Assembly: GCF_047730165.1 (NCBI RefSeq)
Contig: NZ_CP159834.1
Coordinates: forward strand, 2,666,001-2,730,000
Direction of reading: 5' to 3'
Source of the DNA: Patiriisocius sp047730165
GTDB lineage: Bacteria; Bacteroidota; Bacteroidia; Flavobacteriales; Flavobacteriaceae
Length of the DNA stretch: 64,000 bases
This document shows positions 26,520 to 34,310 of this stretch, in pieces. Each line of letters begins with the position of its first letter. Position 1 is the stretch's first letter. The notes under the pieces are model-generated. The model did not search any database and had not been told where the DNA came from. It worked only from the letters and a program-made list of their open reading frames with translations. The position numbers and the translations under genes were made by a program.

Positions 26520-27359
26520 CTATTCATCACCAATAATTGCAATTCCATCTGCCTTTATGGTAATTTGTTTCTCACGGTATAAAGTACCTATGGCTCTTTT
26601 AAAGCTCTTTTTACTCATTCCCATTTCGTTTTTAATCGTATCTGGGTCGCTTTTATCGTGTAATGGCAAGAATCCTCCCGCGGCCTTAAGCTCGTCTAAG
26701 ATGAAGTTTGCATTAGGCTCAATACTTCTATAACCTGGAGCCTGAAGCACCACGTCTACTTTGTTATCTTCACGCACTTTCTTTACATACCCTTTAATAC
26801 GATCTCCCGTACGGATGTCTTCAAAAATATCATCGTTATGGATGAGTCCGCTATGTTTGCCTTCTATGATTACGTTTGCTCCAAGTTCTGTAATATGCGT
26901 TACTAACAACTGTACTTCTTGGTATTTCTCTAGAACTACATTCTCATTATCAACATATCTATTGGTCTTACTAGAACCCACAAGACGGTTCGTTTGATCA
27001 TCTAAGTATAAATATACAATGTACCAATTCCCTACTTTCATAGGACGTGCCTGCTCTTTAAAAGGAACAAATAACTGTTTCTGAAGCCCCCAATCCATAA
27101 ATGCCCCAAACTCATTTACATCACTACAATGCAAATAACCAAAATCATTTAAATGAACATAAGGAGTCAAGTTGGTCGCTACAGGACGCTCCTCAAAATC
27201 CAGATATACAAACACTTCGAGCGCATCCCCTATCTCAAACGTTTCTGGCTTGTATCTATGCGGTAATAATACAACATTTTCCTCCTCATCACCCAAGTAT
27301 AATCCTGGCTCCGTCTCCCTTAAAATGGTCAATGTATTGTACTCTCCTATTCTAATCAT
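26520..27359 (-). CDS. cvfB: CvfB-like S1-domain RNA-binding protein
   Basis: The 279-residue protein is built of S1-like OB-fold modules (about 1-60, 65-125 and 140-215; for example FGYLHCSDVNEFGAFMDWGL and GANVIIEGKHSGLIHNDDIF) and a C-terminal winged helix (MGMSKKSFKRAIGTLYREKQITI). This is the CvfB layout known from Staphylococcus and widely found in Bacteroidota. It probably binds RNA in the cytoplasm; target unknown. A TACCTTTA box lies 18 bases upstream of the ATG. Confidence 0.88.
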   Translation of the reverse strand: MIRIGEYNTLTILRETEPGLYLGDEEENVVLLPHRYKPETFEIGDALEVFVYLDFEERPVATNLTPYVHLNDFGYLHCSDVNEFGAFMDWGLQKQLFVPFKEQARPMKVGNWYIVYLYLDDQTNRLVGSSKTNRYVDNENVVLEKYQEVQLLVTHITELGANVIIEGKHSGLIHNDDIFEDIRTGDRIKGYVKKVREDNKVDVVLQAPGYRSIEPNANFILDELKAAGGFLPLHDKSDPDTIKNEMGMSKKSFKRAIGTLYREKQITIKADGIAIIGDE

Positions 27360-27376
27360 AGCTTAAAAATATGGCG

Positions 27377-27384
27377 TAAAGGTA
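27377..27384 (-). promoter_or_regulatory. Probable promoter -7 box for cvfB
   Basis: TACCTTTA on the minus strand, one base from the TAnnTTTG consensus, lies 18 bases before the start codon, the same sequence and spacing as upstream of cysQ. Confidence 0.4.
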
Positions 27385-27399
27385 CAATTTATACCGCTC

Positions 27400-29073
27400 C
27401 TATTGTATCTTTTTAAAATAATCAAGGAGCACCAGGTCATTCACTTCTGGCGGTGTAAAAACCTCTAGTATTGTAGGCGCTTCGGAAACATTAAATAAAT
27501 AACCTAACTCCTGTTTCAGTCTATCTAGGTCTGTTGCCTTGGCGTAATTACAGTTGTATTGCTTTGCAAGATGCTCCGCTGTTAAGTGATGGCGGGTTTC
27601 AAAGTAGGATTCAAAATGAGTAACGGTCTTTGCCTTTGGTAAAATCCTGAAAATACCTCCACCACTATTATTGACAACGATGATTTTAAAGTTAGCAGGG
27701 ATGTAATTATTCCATAAAGCATTACTATCGTAGAAAAAACTAAGATCTCCTGTGATAAACAAAACTGGTTTTTCTGTTTGTACGGCAGCGCCTATTGCCG
27801 TGCTCATACTACCATCAATCCCACTAGTTCCTCTATTGCAATAAACATCAATACTGCTTTCTATTTTGAATAACTGCGAATAGCGAATCGCCGTACTATT
27901 ACTCAATTGTAATTGATACTCTTTTGGGAGCTTCTTAAAAATCTGCTCGTAGACTTTAAAATCTGAAAAAGGAGCAGCTGCTAAATAAGCCGCGTGCTTT
28001 AATTCTCTGTCTTTTTTTATTTCTAAGACACTACTTCTATAATTGCTTTCAGACATTTGCTGCTGTATGAGCAATCTTTCAAAAACATCCTGTGGACTTG
28101 CCTTAATATGTCCACTTAGTGAGAAATAAGTGTCGTAAGCTTTTTTAGGGTCAATGTGATAATGATGTGCTGGTTGGTGCGTTCGTAAAAGGGCTTTTAC
28201 TTTTTTACTCACAATCATTCCACCAAGTGTGATGAGCAGCTCTGGCTGGAAAGAAATTAAATTTTCAGCAGAGAATGGCTCTATAAGTTGGTCAATGGCA
28301 TGTATTGCAGAAGGATGGTGAATGTTTGATGTCGTTTCTGTCATCATCACTACACGAGAATCTCGGGCTAATTCCTGTATAATTTCAGTAGTAATCGTAT
28401 TTGGTTTTTGAACACCTATTAAAATGAGTGTTTTACCCGAAGCATTCCAAAGCTCCTTAAGAGTTGCTATTTCCGAAGTAATAGTGTCACTTACCGCTAC
28501 TATTCTTCTGGCGGGAACATGCTGCGGTCGTATGTGTAAATCGTCCACTAAATCATACAAAGGCTCTGAAAATGGGAGATTTATATGCACTGGGCCTTGA
28601 AGTTCGATCGCAGTATTAAGAGCAATATTTATTTCTGTTTCATTGTGCTGTTCCTGGCTTGTTCCTTCTATACAATTTGCACTATATAAAATGTGATTGG
28701 CAAACACATTTTCCTGATTGATCGTTTGCCCATCACCTATTTCAATAAGGTTATGAGGTCTATCTGCACTTAAAACGACTAAAGGTATATCACTATAAAA
28801 AGCCTCTGCAATGGCCGGATAATAATTAAGTAAGGCGGAGCCTGAAGTACAAACTAAGGCAACAGGCTTCCCTGTTTGCTGCGCCATCCCGAGGGCGAAA
28901 AATGCGGCACACCGCTCGTCAACAATACTATAAGTCTCAAACGAATTGTCTTCGGTAAAGCCTATGATTAAAGGCGCATTACGTGATCCTGGTGAGATTA
29001 CAATCTGCGTTATTCCTTTTGCAAGGCATAATTGCGTGATAGTCTGAGAAAGTATATTTGACGAAAATTGCAT
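27400..29073 (-). CDS. menD: 2-succinyl-5-enolpyruvyl-6-hydroxy-3-cyclohexene-1-carboxylate synthase (MenD)
   Basis: This 557-residue thiamine-diphosphate enzyme has the N-terminal pyrimidine-binding domain (VISPGSRNAPLIIGF, SGSALLNYYPAIAEA, ISADRPHN variant LSADRPHNLIEIGDGQT) and the C-terminal pyrophosphate-binding domain (GTSGIDGSMSTAIGAA, TGDLSFFYDSNALWN, VVNNSGGGIF). It condenses isochorismate with 2-oxoglutarate in menaquinone synthesis. The menF and menI-like genes lie directly upstream in the same direction. A TATTTTTG box ends 6 bases before the ATG, suggesting a leaderless or nearly leaderless transcript in addition to readthrough from menF. Confidence 0.96.
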   Translation of the reverse strand: MQFSSNILSQTITQLCLAKGITQIVISPGSRNAPLIIGFTEDNSFETYSIVDERCAAFFALGMAQQTGKPVALVCTSGSALLNYYPAIAEAFYSDIPLVVLSADRPHNLIEIGDGQTINQENVFANHILYSANCIEGTSQEQHNETEINIALNTAIELQGPVHINLPFSEPLYDLVDDLHIRPQHVPARRIVAVSDTITSEIATLKELWNASGKTLILIGVQKPNTITTEIIQELARDSRVVMMTETTSNIHHPSAIHAIDQLIEPFSAENLISFQPELLITLGGMIVSKKVKALLRTHQPAHHYHIDPKKAYDTYFSLSGHIKASPQDVFERLLIQQQMSESNYRSSVLEIKKDRELKHAAYLAAAPFSDFKVYEQIFKKLPKEYQLQLSNSTAIRYSQLFKIESSIDVYCNRGTSGIDGSMSTAIGAAVQTEKPVLFITGDLSFFYDSNALWNNYIPANFKIIVVNNSGGGIFRILPKAKTVTHFESYFETRHHLTAEHLAKQYNCNYAKATDLDRLKQELGYLFNVSEAPTILEVFTPPEVNDLVLLDYFKKIQ

Positions 29074-29078
29074 GGATG

Positions 29079-29086
29079 CAAAAATA
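29079..29086 (-). promoter_or_regulatory. Possible promoter -7 box for a leaderless menD transcript
   Basis: TATTTTTG on the minus strand fits TAnnTTTG. It ends only 6 bases before the menD ATG, where boxes elsewhere in the window end 18-32 bases away, so a transcript from it would have almost no 5' leader. Confidence 0.3.
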
Positions 29087-29104
29087 CAGCTAAGCGATCA
29101 CATG

Positions 29105-30175
29105 TTAAAGCATAGGAGCGACTACCTTGAGCATCGTCTGTAATTTATTTTGGGTCTCTATCCATTCAAGCTCTGCATCAGAATTTTCAACAATACCACC
29201 ACCTACATATAAGGACGCAATGTTATTTTCTATTTTCATTGAACGCAGATTAACAAACAAACTACTTCCTTCTTTCTCGCAGTTGATAACTCCTAAAAAT
29301 CCAGTATAAAATTCGCGATTATAGTGTTCATGCGTAAGGATAAAACTTTTAGCATTTTTAAAAGGAGTTCCACAAACAGCAGGTGTAGGATGCAAAGCAT
29401 TTACAAACTTTACGATGCTTGCATTTTTTCTTGTCACAACTCCAGAAACATCTGTTCTTAAATGGACTAGATTTCCCGCTTGTTGCGCATAGGGTCTGGA
29501 CACCTTTAAAACTTTAGTGATATGCTGTAATGAATCAAAAATAGCACTTGTGACAATTTCTTGTTCAGAAATCTCCTTGTAAGACCATTCTGCCTTTTGA
29601 TTACCAAGTGCTTTTTTAGTTCCAGCGAGAGACATTGTAGAAAAATTTTTATCCTTCAATTCTAACAGTGTTTCTGGTGTTGTTCCGCACCAGAGAGAAG
29701 TCTCTGGATGATACCATAGATACTTAAGTCCGTTGTAATTTTTGGTGAAAATTTGGTCAGCAAGTGTCTCTATATCAAAGGAAGAAAGCTCAATCTCCTT
29801 TTTTCTTGAAAGAACAATTTTTTTCGTTCTTCCGGTTGCGATTTCATCAATGGCAGCATTTACAATATCTATATGATGCTTCTTTCCTTGATGTTCATCT
29901 GGAATTTGAATTTCGCCGTCTGGCAGCATTGACAGTTCTGGAATGGGGACACTTTCAAAATCAGCCTGCGCAGCATGAATCATCATTACCGTTTTTTCAA
30001 ATTCAAAAGGCGCCATGACAAATCCTTTTTGGTCAAAAGTCTCTGTAGTCAAATGATCTGCAGTGTTTTGGAAATAAGCTAAGACTTCATTTTTTTTTGG
30101 AAAACAATATAATACAAATGGCATTTCTTTATCATACCACATTTTTGCTTTTTTAATGAGTTGTTTGTAGGTCAT
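29105..30175 (-). CDS. menF: Isochorismate synthase (MenF/EntC family)
   Basis: The 356-residue chorismate-binding enzyme has TGRTKKIVLSRKKEIEL, TPETLLELKDKNFSTMSLAGTK, FVNALHPTPAVCGTPF and HEHYNREFYTGFLGVIN, the conserved core of the MenF/EntC/DhbC family. It converts chorismate to isochorismate. With MenD downstream and a hotdog thioesterase upstream, menaquinone rather than siderophore synthesis is indicated. The N-terminal about 100 residues are divergent, as usual for Bacteroidota members. Confidence 0.92.
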   Translation of the reverse strand: MTYKQLIKKAKMWYDKEMPFVLYCFPKKNEVLAYFQNTADHLTTETFDQKGFVMAPFEFEKTVMMIHAAQADFESVPIPELSMLPDGEIQIPDEHQGKKHHIDIVNAAIDEIATGRTKKIVLSRKKEIELSSFDIETLADQIFTKNYNGLKYLWYHPETSLWCGTTPETLLELKDKNFSTMSLAGTKKALGNQKAEWSYKEISEQEIVTSAIFDSLQHITKVLKVSRPYAQQAGNLVHLRTDVSGVVTRKNASIVKFVNALHPTPAVCGTPFKNAKSFILTHEHYNREFYTGFLGVINCEKEGSSLFVNLRSMKIENNIASLYVGGGIVENSDAELEWIETQNKLQTMLKVVAPML

Positions 30176-30197
30176 AGTTATTAGTATTTGGTTACCC

Positions 30198-30617
30198 TTA
30201 CTTACGTAAACAAATGGTGGTCAGTTTTACTAATGATATTAATTCTTTATCACTATTTGTAACTGGTATATGCCATAACTGTGTGGTTCTTCCTTTGTGG
30301 ACTATTGTTGCAGTAGCATACACATAGCCATCTTTGATGCTTTTTACGTGATTTGCAGCAATCTCTATGCCTCGAATTTGAACCCCATCTTCTTTTAAAA
30401 ACAATACAGAAGCGGCGCTACCCACACTTTCTGCAAGTGCTACCGTCGCACCTCCATGTAAAACACCGTCTGGCTGATGTACTCTTGGAGTAACAGGCAT
30501 ACGGGCAACAACAGTATTCTCTGTAATGTCAACAAATTCAATTTCTAGTGTTTCCATAAGCGTGTTTTTACACATGGCGTTACACGTCTTTAACATCGCT
30601 TCTCTTGATTGTTCCAT
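30198..30617 (-). CDS. menI: PaaI/MenI-type hotdog thioesterase
   Basis: The 139-residue protein has the hotdog-fold core HQPDGVLHGGATVALAESVGSAA, with the catalytic Glu in the ALAES segment, and ends in a typical beta strand (ELISLVKLTTICLRK). In menaquinone clusters this family hydrolyses 1,4-dihydroxy-2-naphthoyl-CoA. It is the first gene of the run that continues with menF and menD, 22 bases upstream of menF. PaaI-type thioesterases cannot be assigned a substrate by sequence alone, so the symbol rests on context. Confidence 0.8.
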   Translation of the reverse strand: MEQSREAMLKTCNAMCKNTLMETLEIEFVDITENTVVARMPVTPRVHQPDGVLHGGATVALAESVGSAASVLFLKEDGVQIRGIEIAANHVKSIKDGYVYATATIVHKGRTTQLWHIPVTNSDKELISLVKLTTICLRK

Positions 30618-30668
30618 CTGTTATCCGTTCAAATTTATACCTTTACAAAAATACAAATTAGCCCTATA

Positions 30669-31304
30669 ATGTCTTCTAAAAAATCGATTAGTTATAAAAC
30701 TACAAACAGCTACCATACCAATGGTGAACTAAATGAACACACTGAGACCGTTTGGATTGTTTTTCACGGTATGGGATATTTAAGCACCTATTTTATTCGT
30801 TATTTTTCTGAACTCCCAGAAAATCACTTTGTGATTTGTCCACAAGCACCCTCTAAATATTATCAAGGATCCCAACTTAAACATGTAGGATCATCGTGGC
30901 TCACTAAAGAAGATACAGTCGCAGAAACAATAAATGTACTTAGCTACATTGACGCAGTGTTTAAAAAAGAAGTTATTCAAAAACCTAAAAAACTAATTGT
31001 TTTGGGTTATTCTCAGGGAGTATCTATCGCAACGAGATGGACAGCTTCTCGCCAGATACAATGTGATCACCTTGTGCTACACAGCGGAGGAATCCCAAAA
31101 GAACTAAGTTCAGCAGATTTTAGCTATATGGACCAGAATACTAAAGTGACATATCTTTATGGAGATAAAGATCAATATATTACGCAAGCAAGAAAAACGG
31201 AGGAAGAATTAAAAGGAAATAAATTATTTGGAGATAGATTAGAAATATCAGTATTTAAAGGGGTTCACGAGGTAAACACCGAGTACATAAACAGTTTGTC
31301 GTAA
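30669..31304 (+). CDS. Alpha/beta hydrolase, carboxylesterase-like
   Basis: The protein (211 residues from ATG 30669) has the nucleophile elbow GYSQG with Ser 115, YGDKDQYI carrying the likely acid, and GVHEVN carrying the catalytic histidine. This order fits the phospholipase/carboxylesterase group, and HGMGYLSTYFIRYF is the oxyanion region. No signal peptide is present, so it is cytoplasmic. The upstream in-frame ATG at 30609 would overlap the divergent thioesterase gene and lacks support. It is divergent from the men cluster and followed by the LRR protein gene. Confidence 0.85.
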   Translation: MSSKKSISYKTTNSYHTNGELNEHTETVWIVFHGMGYLSTYFIRYFSELPENHFVICPQAPSKYYQGSQLKHVGSSWLTKEDTVAETINVLSYIDAVFKKEVIQKPKKLIVLGYSQGVSIATRWTASRQIQCDHLVLHSGGIPKELSSADFSYMDQNTKVTYLYGDKDQYITQARKTEEELKGNKLFGDRLEISVFKGVHEVNTEYINSLS

Positions 31305-31337
31305 AACGGCTGCACTTTAACTGTGTATTTGGTCGAT

Positions 31338-31345
31338 TATATTTG
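31338..31345 (+). promoter_or_regulatory. Promoter -7 box for the LRR protein gene
   Basis: TATATTTG matches TAnnTTTG. It lies 52 bases upstream of the ATG at 31398, giving a leader of roughly 45 bases. Confidence 0.45.
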
Positions 31346-31397
31346 CACAAACGCTTTATTTAACGTTTATTTACACCATAATGTAAATCTTATCAAT

Positions 31398-32108
31398 ATG
31401 AAAAAACTAATCACACTTTTTACCATGTTATTTATGTCGGCTTGCTTATTTGCTCAGGTGAGTGAAGGAGAAAAACATGCACTTCTAGATTTTTATATTA
31501 GTACCAACGGTGATACCTGGAATACTACTTGGGATGCAAATACTCCTGTTGCTGAATGGCACGGTGTTACTGTAAAAAACAATCAAGTTGTAGCTGTAAA
31601 CCTCATGTTCAATAATCTTAAGGGACACTTACCTACTTCTATTGGACAACTTGAAAACCTTCAAAGTTTAGAACTTTCATTTAATCAAATAACAGGAACA
31701 TTACCAGTTTCTATAGGTGGTATGACTCAATTAAAAACACTTGCCATTAATGGTAATCAACTAGAAGGTACTATTCCTGAAAGTCTTGGTAACCTAAGTA
31801 ATCTTGAGCAACTACATTTAAGTAGCAATAACTTTTCTGGATCTATTCCTTCTTCTTTAGGTGGTCTAGCAAATCTTGAAACACTTAATGTATTTGACAA
31901 TAGCTTGACAGGTACAATACCGTTAGGCCTTTCTCAATTTTCACATCTTAAAAAACTTGTGATTGCTGAAAATGATATTATTGCAGCTGATACATTTGCC
32001 CAAGTAAACCTTTTTGAAGTTGATAACGACAATACGCTCTTTAAAACACCAAAAACTTTCAAAGAAAAAACAGTCCTTGCCATAGAAACAAGTGACGATA
32101 CTGACTAG
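31398..32108 (+). CDS. Secreted leucine-rich repeat protein (plant-type LRR)
   Basis: The protein (236 residues from ATG 31398) has a signal peptide (MKKLITLFTMLFMSACLFAQ) and an N-terminal cap with ALLDFYISTNGDTWNTTW, similar to caps of plant LRR proteins. About five repeats of the type LxxLxLxxNxLxGxIPxxLGxLxNL follow, and no C-terminal sorting domain is visible. The upstream frame start at 31323 is rejected because it precedes the signal peptide and overlaps the promoter box. Such proteins are usually surface adhesion or binding proteins. A cysteine before the FAQ end of the signal is not in a clean lipobox. The transcript ends at a long hairpin. Confidence 0.88.
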   Translation: MKKLITLFTMLFMSACLFAQVSEGEKHALLDFYISTNGDTWNTTWDANTPVAEWHGVTVKNNQVVAVNLMFNNLKGHLPTSIGQLENLQSLELSFNQITGTLPVSIGGMTQLKTLAINGNQLEGTIPESLGNLSNLEQLHLSSNNFSGSIPSSLGGLANLETLNVFDNSLTGTIPLGLSQFSHLKKLVIAENDIIAADTFAQVNLFEVDNDNTLFKTPKTFKEKTVLAIETSDDTD

Positions 32109-32122
32109 AGTAAATTCAAATT

Positions 32123-32170
32123 AACTTTAAAAGAGAGCGATTTTTAAAAAAATCGCTCTCTTTTAAAGTT
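32123..32170 (+). terminator. Long perfect hairpin terminator after the LRR gene
   Basis: A 23-bp perfectly paired stem with a 2-base loop begins AACTTTAAAAGAGAGCG and returns as CGCTCTCTTTTAAAGTT. It starts 15 bases after the stop codon and ends in T-rich sequence. It is unusually long for an intrinsic terminator and symmetrical. Confidence 0.8.
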
Positions 32171-32303
32171 CTAATTATTATTTATCAGCATCTTATGTGG
32201 ATACAAACTATTCACTTATCTTTTTCTTCACATATAATAATAATATGTTAATAAAAATGTTGCTTTTGAGTAAAATAATGATATAAATGAGTAAAAACAA
32301 TGC

Positions 32304-32431
32304 TACATTTGCATTGTACCTAAGGTACAATAATATTAGTGCTTATTACATTGAAGCATTTACAACAATTAGTTGTTATTTATAATGATTAATTTATTTG
32401 GTTAGAGCGGCTCCCCGAAAAGGGAGTCGCT
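32304..32431 (+). ncRNA. Candidate small RNA with promoter and terminator
   Basis: Between the LRR hairpin and the convergent symporter gene lies a TACATTTG box (32304-32311), then a 19-base palindrome centred at 32322 (ATTGTACCT / AGGTACAAT). About 75 AT-rich bases follow, and then a strong hairpin, AGCGGCTCCC / GGGAGTCGCT, with a CGAAAA loop at 32406-32431 followed by TTGTTATTT. No reading frame longer than a few codons is present. A transcript of roughly 110 bases would result. The hairpin could instead be the terminator of the leftward symporter gene that ends at 32438. Confidence 0.3.
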
Positions 32432-32437
32432 TGTTAT

Positions 32438-33295
32438 TTACACCTGTTTTGAACGAGAACCAAAATAGATAATCACTCCTCCCGTCATAAACATAAGAAG
32501 ACTATATACCGCAGGAGCAATAGCAAATGCGGTGTTATTTAATAACACTACAGCTACTGTTATGGCCAATGTACCATTTTGTATCCCAGACTCAATTGCG
32601 ATGGCTATAGATCCAGCCTTAGGGATCGTAAATAGTTTTGCTGCTATATAGCCTATTCCCATGGTCAGTATATTAAGTAGTAGCGCAGCGATGCCAGCTT
32701 GTTCAAAATATGCGACAAAATTCTCGCGCTCTTTAATTACCAATCCAATAATAATGAGCGCTAGAACCACTGCAGAAGTAATCCGTACTGGTTTTGCCAT
32801 TTTTAATGCAAACCTCGGATAATACTTCCTTATGGACATTCCTATAATTATTGGAATCACTACAATCACAAATACTTGCAATATGGTTTGTAAAACCCCT
32901 AACGCTACCACTTGACCTTCCCCCATAAACCTGACTAGAGCAAAGTTCACTATAAAGGGTATTGTTAAGATGGTGATTAAACTGCTTACCGCCGTAAGTG
33001 TAACAGAAAGTGCAAGATCGCCTTTAGCAAGGTGTGAAATAAGATTTGAAGTCGGACCTCCAGGACAGGCAGCCAATATCATAATACCAACAGCCACTTC
33101 TGGGGGAAGCGAAAACACCATGGTAATTCCTAATCCGATTAAGGGAAGGATAATCAATTGATTTGTAAGCCCTACAAAAATCGCTTTAGGGTAGAGTAAA
33201 ACACGTTTAAAATCTGAAAATTGTAATGTTAAGCCCATTCCGAGCATAACTATAAGCAGCGCTAAGCCTAAAATTGCAGTTGACAATGAATCCAT
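32438..33295 (-). CDS. Bile acid:sodium symporter family (SBF) transporter
   Basis: The 285-residue membrane protein has about nine to ten helices and the family motifs AACPGGPTSNLISHLAKGDLAL at residues about 80-100 and AIESGIQNGTLAITVAV near 230, which form the crossing-helix sodium site in ASBT-like carriers. The substrate is not determined; family members move bile acids, pantoate, pyruvate or other organic anions. It is convergent with the LRR gene and divergent from the GT2 gene, so apparently monocistronic. Confidence 0.87.
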   Translation of the reverse strand: MDSLSTAILGLALLIVMLGMGLTLQFSDFKRVLLYPKAIFVGLTNQLIILPLIGLGITMVFSLPPEVAVGIMILAACPGGPTSNLISHLAKGDLALSVTLTAVSSLITILTIPFIVNFALVRFMGEGQVVALGVLQTILQVFVIVVIPIIIGMSIRKYYPRFALKMAKPVRITSAVVLALIIIGLVIKERENFVAYFEQAGIAALLLNILTMGIGYIAAKLFTIPKAGSIAIAIESGIQNGTLAITVAVVLLNNTAFAIAPAVYSLLMFMTGGVIIYFGSRSKQV

Positions 33296-33443
33296 AAGTA
33301 AGGTAATTAGTTGAAATAAAGATAGACATCAATTATTAGATAAAACAATTAAATAAAATATCACCACTTTATTTTATTCTCAAAATTAATTTTTGGTACT
33401 TTGTACTTATAATAAAGTAACGTAATCACAAAATAATAAGCTA

Positions 33444-34187
33444 GTGCCAAATAAAAATATTGTAATTATACCTTGTTATAATGAAGCCTCCCGGCTTCCG
33501 TTGGTGGCATATTGTTTGTTTCTAGCACAAAACGACAATACTCATCTGGTTTTTTCAAATGACGGATCTACCGATAACACACTAGCGGTTTTAGAAACTT
33601 TAGCCCAAGAGTTCCCAAAAAAGACTACTATTTATAATCTTGAAAAGAACACTGGAAAAGCCCAAGCAGTAAGAGAAGCGGTTCAGTATTGCTTCGGAAA
33701 TTTTAACGACTTTAAAACGATAGGCTATCTTGATGCAGATCTTTCTACCGGCCTAGACGAATATGTGTCCATCACAGAAAACATTAAAAGTGAAGTCGTC
33801 TGCGCGTTTGGTTCTCGTATCTTAAAAATAGATAATCATATAGACAGAAAAAAGTATCGCTTTCTTATAGGTAGAGCAATTGCTACCATGATATCTAAGC
33901 AACTAGAGGTAAGTGTTTATGACAGTCAATGTGGCTGTAAAGTATTTTCTTCAGAAATAGCACAAAAACTTTTTAAAGAGCAATTTATCTCAAAATGGCT
34001 TTTTGATGTAGAAATATTCCATCGCTTAATAAGCATGTATTCTAATAAAGAAATGAAAAATGTGTGTCAAGAAATTCCTTTAAAATCTTGGATTGATGTG
34101 GACGATTCGCGCGTTAGTACCTCGTACTTCTTTAAAATGTGGCAAGATTTATATACCATTAGAAAAAGATACAACTCAAAAGATTAG
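33444..34187 (+). CDS. Glycosyltransferase family 2, dolichyl/polyprenyl-phosphate sugar synthase-like
   Basis: The 247-residue enzyme shows the GT-A fold: VIIPCYNEASRLP at the N-terminus, FSNDGSTDNT, the metal-binding YLDADLSTG at about residue 96, and a later acceptor region (YDSQCGCKVFSSE, then KWLFDVEIFHRL). No C-terminal membrane helices are present. These features match polyprenyl-phosphate glucose/mannose synthases. The start is GTG at 33444. The GT39-type membrane glycosyltransferase gene follows, and such enzymes use polyprenyl-phosphate sugars, so the two probably form one glycosylation pathway. Confidence 0.88.
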   Translation: MPNKNIVIIPCYNEASRLPLVAYCLFLAQNDNTHLVFSNDGSTDNTLAVLETLAQEFPKKTTIYNLEKNTGKAQAVREAVQYCFGNFNDFKTIGYLDADLSTGLDEYVSITENIKSEVVCAFGSRILKIDNHIDRKKYRFLIGRAIATMISKQLEVSVYDSQCGCKVFSSEIAQKLFKEQFISKWLFDVEIFHRLISMYSNKEMKNVCQEIPLKSWIDVDDSRVSTSYFFKMWQDLYTIRKRYNSKD

Positions 34188-34198
34188 AAATTTTTAAA

Positions 34199-34276
34199 AT
34201 GTCAAAAAAGCAAGCCACAAATTCCAAAGAGAATTTCAAAACTTCAAAAGGAAAAAGGTTCAGAACAAATTTATAA
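34199..34276 (+). CDS. Possible 25-residue lysine-rich small ORF
   Basis: ATG at 34199 opens a frame reading MSKKQATNSKENFKTSKGK, then RFRTNL and stop, between the two glycosyltransferase genes. It is very basic with no hydrophobic part. There is no supporting promoter or repeat evidence, and in AT-rich DNA such a frame can arise by chance. Confidence 0.2.
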   Translation: MSKKQATNSKENFKTSKGKRFRTNL

Positions 34277-34310
34277 ACGTCTCGAGAAAACAATAATCTT
34301 TTAAATAAAT

